NCBI GenBank assembly: GCA_958295665.1
Contig: OY282558.1
Location: forward strand, 357,440,010-357,504,009
Length of the DNA: 64,000 bases
Reading direction: 5' to 3'
Source: Tipula vernalis
Lineage: Eukaryota > Arthropoda > Insecta > Diptera > Tipulidae
The notes beneath the pieces are model-generated. The model had not been told where the DNA came from. It was given only the letters and a program-made list of their open reading frames with translations, and ran no database searches. Below are positions 60,426 to 64,000 of the stretch, piece by piece. Position 1 is the stretch's first letter. Every line of letters begins with the position of its first letter. A program made the translations under genes and the position numbers.

Positions 60426-61064
60426 CCTTTAAACAAGTAAAGGTTTTAGTTAAAAAATGTTCTTCTTATTGTCCAGCCTCGCATTAATTAAAAGTATCTG
60501 ATTTCGAGAGTAGACGATACAGTTCAATGGCTTATATCAATAAAGCATCACAAATTTCGAAATAATCTCAAAAGTGTCAAATTTTCAAAGTATCTTGATT
60601 AACTTAAAAAGATCCCAATATCGAATTATCCGTAAGTTTGTAAAACGAAAGGAACCGTTATCCGCCCGAATCACCACCATGTAACACAAACATAACTTGA
60701 TCAATCTTGATTAATTTCGAATCATGTAGGAAACTGAGAAATATTGAAATTTTCTCGAGTACACCAGACAATCTCAAAAATATTCGAATAATTTTGAAAA
60801 CCTTGAAAAGGCTTTGAAAAAGCGATTTATCAAATTAGTCTCGAACATCACGCATCCCATTTCCATGCTTCTCGTACACTCCAATATCTCCAGAACCCGC
60901 CGAAAACAACCAAAAAAAAAAAAACAACATCACTAATTGCAAATTTAATTTGGAATTTTCAATTCCATTAAAATAAGTTTTCAAAATAAATTTATTCTGT
61001 TGTTAATCACATTCAATTTTTTGCAAATCAAATTCGAGTTTTTCTAATCAAAACTAGATTTCAC
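60426..61064. other. Non-coding stretch
   Basis: May include internal hAT sequence but nothing is recognisable; no ORF with known domain. Confidence 0.35.
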
Positions 61065-61256
61065 TGAAGGTGAAGTGAATGTCAGAGTAACTACACATAA
61101 TCTGACTCCATACAAATAAAAATGACTTCAGGTTCTGACAGATATTTAGATTTAGAAGAAGATTTGCTACACTTCTTTGAAATTAAAAATTTCGACATCA
61201 AATGCTAATGATTTCAATGTTTGCTGGGTTGATTAATTTGTAATACATATTTATAT

Positions 61257-61422
61257 ATTTTCCACTCTAAATTTTCCTCTTTCGCACTTCAAATTCATCC
61301 ATTCACAAAACCAATTAAGCTTTTTGCCAAACAAATAAATGGAATTGTTTGGCAAAAGGCTTAATCTGCTTTTTGAAAGGTTCAATTTGAAGTGCGAAAC
61401 AGGTAAATATGGAGTGGAAAAT
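61257..61422. repeat. Nested long hairpin
   Basis: ATTTTCCACTC pairs with GAGTGGAAAAT. Inner stems TCGCACTTCAAATT / CAATTTGAAGTGCGA and ATTAAGC(TT)TTTTGCCAAACAA / TTGTTTGGCAAAAGGCTTAAT are nearly perfect, so about 166 bp folds on itself. A small MITE or a foldback core. Confidence 0.8.
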
Positions 61423-61439
61423 AGATAACTATTCAAATC

Positions 61440-62200
61440 CTTACGTGCAACAGTGAGGAAGAAAATAAAATCGTGTTACGCTAGCTACCTCTCTTCCATC
61501 GAATCGAACATCCAATTCAATCCAAAACGGTTTTGGTCTTATACTAAATCGTTAAAAAACACAAGTATTTTTCCCTAAAGCATCCGAGACAATACTAGCA
61601 TCGCGAACAACAATACTGATATCTGTAATATGTACGCCTCTTATTTTAAGTCAGTTTATACATTTGATAACCGTATCCCTTTGAATCCCAATTCACTTAT
61701 AGAGGAGAACACATTATCTTTGATTGATACAATTGATAATTCTTTTATTACCCCTTCCATAGTTACTGCCCGGTTGAGACATTTGGATCTAGGCAAGGGT
61801 GGTGGACCTGGTGACATTTCACCTTACTTTTTATATCACACAGCTGAAACATTAAGTTTCCCACTCTCTTTATTGTTCAATATGTCGCTAAACGAATGCG
61901 TATTTCCCGATATTTGGAAGAGGGCAATTATTGTATCTATTTTCTGCATTGGTAGTAGTTGTCTATCGGTTTGTCCATTTGTTAAAGATTTAGGGGTCTT
62001 TATAGATGAGGGTTTTTCATTTAAGGTTCATATATATCAATTAATCAGCAATGCTTATAAAATGCTTGGCTTCGTGATGAGGACTGGCTCAAATTTTAAA
62101 TCTTCCAGCACTTTCGTAAGCATTTATAATGCGCTTGTACGGAGTAACCGCGAATACTTAACCGTTCGGCAACCTCAAGAATTTCAAATTAAAGATTGAA
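61440..62200 (+). pseudogene. LINE ORF2 fragment with internal RT deletion
   Basis: Reads VRKKIKSCYASYLSSIESNI and FWSYTKSLKNTS before a stop, then an ATG-led 189-codon frame from 61630 with MYASYFKSVYTFDN, LDLGKGGGPGDISPYFL (the RT region before the first Asp box) and PDIWKRAIIVSIF. Directly after that it switches to LSVCPFVKDLGVFIDEGFSF and MLGFVMRTGSNF, text that normally follows the RT palm (DLGV.xD..L.F..HI). The FDK and YADD boxes are therefore deleted in frame. R1/Jockey-like family inferred. The AT-rich 3' region follows at 62220-62300. Confidence 0.75.
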
Positions 62201-62562
62201 AACAATTCACAACCTGATTCACTTATCAGTTTAATTTTTATTCTTTATTTTTATTTTATTATTATTATTATTTTATTTTATTTTTATTTTTTGATATTTA
62301 TTAGATTAATTTTAGTTCATTTAATGTATATATGTATATTGTATTTTATTACCTATATGGGTTTATGTCGAATATGTGTTACAAATAAATCAACCCAGCA
62401 AGCACTAAAAGCGTTATCATTTGATGTCGAAAGTTTAAATTTCAAAGAAGTATAGCAAATCTTCTTTAAAATCTAAATATTTATCAGAACCTGAAGCCAT
62501 TTTTATTTCTATGGAGTCAGATTACGTGTGGTTGTTATACTATGACATTCACTTCACCTTCA

Positions 62563-64000
62563 CCTTCTGATCACTCACCGGTAATAGTAACATTGAGTAC
62601 TGATGTCCTAAGGAACGAAATACCGAATCGTCTTACAAACAAGAAAACTAATTGGGATCAATATAGGAGGCTAGTCGAACAAAAGTGTCTACTTAATATT
62701 CCTCTGATCACACCAGCTGATATTGATGCGGCGGCAGAAAATCTAAAAGATGTCATGACATTATCCGCTGAAAGGGCTACACCCGGCATAAGTAGTTCGG
62801 AAAAAGTTAATAAACTGTCACATAATATACAGGAACTAATCCAGGAAAAGCGAAAAATTCGCCGTCAATGGCAGCAAACAAAATCACCGTTATTGAAATG
62901 GAAATTAAATCGAGCTATTAAGGGCCTAAGATTTGCTTTGAGGGAAGAAGAAAACCAGCGCTTAAAGAACTATTTAAGTGATCTCTCGGCAACCGAGAGG
63001 ACAGATTATTCTTTGTGGAAGGCAACAAAAAATTTAAAAAGGCCAACAAATTCGAATCCACTGATTAGACTACCAACAGGAAATTGGGCGAGAAGTGATG
63101 AAGAAAAAGCCAATGCTTTTGCTGCTCATCTAGCAACAGTATTCGTCCCACACGAAGAAGATAATTATTTGGTGCTACCCCAGCCAACGGATGATAGTTT
63201 ATCCTACAAACCTATAAAGTATAACTGGAAGAAAGTTAAGAATACAATTAAAACTTGCATAAGCCCGAAAAAGGCACCTGGGCATGATCTCATTACTGGA
63301 AAAATGATAAGGGAATTGCCGGATAAATGCATAAAACTAATAACATTTGTATTCAACGCGATCATGCGAACCAGCTATATTCCTCAAAAATGGAAGATAT
63401 CCTTGATCACAATGATACATAAGCCAGGGAAAAATGAAACGCAAATCTCATCATATCGTCCAATAAGCATGCAGCCCACAATCTCAAAGCTATTTGAAAA
63501 AATGTTATTAACGAAATTGAAACCAATATAAGAAGAACGGCGCGTTATTCCAGACCATCAATTTGGGTTCCGAAATCAACATGGTACTATAGAGCAAGTA
63601 CACAGAACTATAAATGCAATCAAAATCACCTTCGAGGAAAAGAAATATTGTTCTGCTGCCTTTTTGGATACCGCACAAGCTTTTGATAAAGTTTGGCACG
63701 ATGGACTAATTTACAAAATTAAAGAGCTTCTACCGAAGAAATTTCACTCAGTTTTGGGAAACTATCTTCTTCAAAGGCAATACATGGTAAAACAAAACAG
63801 CGCAACTACTTGCTTAAATGATATTAATACAGGTGTCCCGCAAGGGAGCGTTCTAGGACCAATATTATACTTGTTGCTGATATACCTGTAACTAACAAAA
63901 TAATAATATCAACATTTGCCGATGACACGGCCATCCTGGTGTCCCACACTAATCCTGAAATTGCCTCAAAGGAATTGCAGAATCATTTAAAAAAAGTCGC
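62563..64000 (+). pseudogene. Jockey-type LINE ORF2, 5' truncated, runs off window
   Basis: Begins at the endonuclease end (SDHSPVIVTL, 62566), continues through ELIQEKRKIRRQWQQTKSPL and RSDEEKANAFAAHLATVF, then the RT: KKAPGHDLITGKMI, FNAIMRTSYIPQKWK, SSYRPISMQPTISKLFEKML. A TAA at 63529-63531 interrupts before RVIPDHQFGFRNQHGT. FLDTAQAFDKVWHDGL (first Asp region) and GVPQGSVLGPILY follow, then a one-base shift leads to STFADDTAIL (FADD) at about 63915-63930. It is the best-preserved LINE here and the reference for the remnant at 2.3-4.3 kb. Two visible lesions make it inactive unless ends differ outside the window. Confidence 0.88.

Larger units (their letters stand above)
61065..62562. mobile_element. 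Long-TIR element enclosing a LINE fragment
   Basis: TGAAGGTGAAGTGAATGTCA at 61065 is mirrored at 62562. Arms run about 185-200 bp (61065-61253, 62365-62562) with matching landmarks CTGACTCCATA, TCAGGTTCTGA, TTTGAAATT, GACATCAAATG and GCTGGGTTGATT. Inside sit a hairpin (61257-61422) and a LINE ORF remnant. No transposase for the TIRs was seen, so this may be a non-autonomous composite. Confidence 0.75.

Overview
The window looks like AT-rich insect nuclear DNA, most likely from a fly, although the order is an inference. Two things point to insects: an insect-type cuticular protein gene (about 7.69-9.66 kb), and a dense mix of Jockey-type LINEs, BEL/Pao and Gypsy LTR elements, Tc1, piggyBac, hAT and foldback elements. 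I found no bacterial features, no CRISPR array and no intact tRNA or rRNA gene. The cuticle gene is the only host gene I can support. It has a TATA box, a four-codon first exon, a 215 bp intron, a secretion signal, a chitin-binding Rebers-Riddiford-like domain and five copies of a TPEVxxAKAAHFAA motif.

Layout: 1-2.3 kb, nothing recognised; 2.3-5.7 kb, two decayed LINEs; 5.7-9.7 kb, cuticle gene and its 5' flank; 9.9-10.0 kb, small inverted-repeat element; 10.31-11.87 kb, complete but inactivated Tc1 element with TA duplications, about 275 bp TIRs and an apparent intron; 12.0-14.5 kb, decayed BEL/Pao element (+ strand); 14.5-19.3 kb, non-coding with a long (TA)n; 19.4-22.8 kb, a hAT remnant and a decayed DDE-type transposase preceded by five AAAGTGTTACA-like repeats; 23.0-28.1 kb, four foldback or MITE-like elements; 28.25-31.75 kb, a degenerate two-gene transposon with 18 bp TIRs, in which a SWIM/YqaJ-nuclease gene converges on a DDE_Tnp_4 transposase gene; 32.6-34.2 kb, piggyBac and BEL remnants.

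The interval 36.09-41.25 kb is a full-length minus-strand BEL/Pao element with both LTRs, a tRNA-Tyr-type primer binding site and a 5 bp GTAGG duplication. Its 3' LTR was later split by a 596 bp element with a 3 bp duplication. Then come a Gypsy-like remnant interrupted by a foldback (41.6-43.9 kb), a possible tRNA-derived SINE, a solo LTR (45.96-46.45 kb), and a large foldback element made of about 170 bp subrepeats (46.55-51.33 kb) that was itself split by a 2.3 kb piggyBac element with TTAA duplications. The rest holds a LINE remnant, a Gypsy LTR plus gag, a degenerate satellite (57.4-59.1 kb), an orphan hAT end, a long-TIR element carrying an internally deleted LINE ORF, and a Jockey-type LINE running off the right edge.

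All transposon ORFs except the short SWIM-domain ORF carry visible frameshifts, stops or deletions. The window therefore reads as a graveyard of nested transposons around one conserved, highly secreted structural gene. Most boundaries come from matching repeats by eye; those with paired target-site duplications (Tc1, BEL, the LTR insertion, piggyBac) are the firmest.
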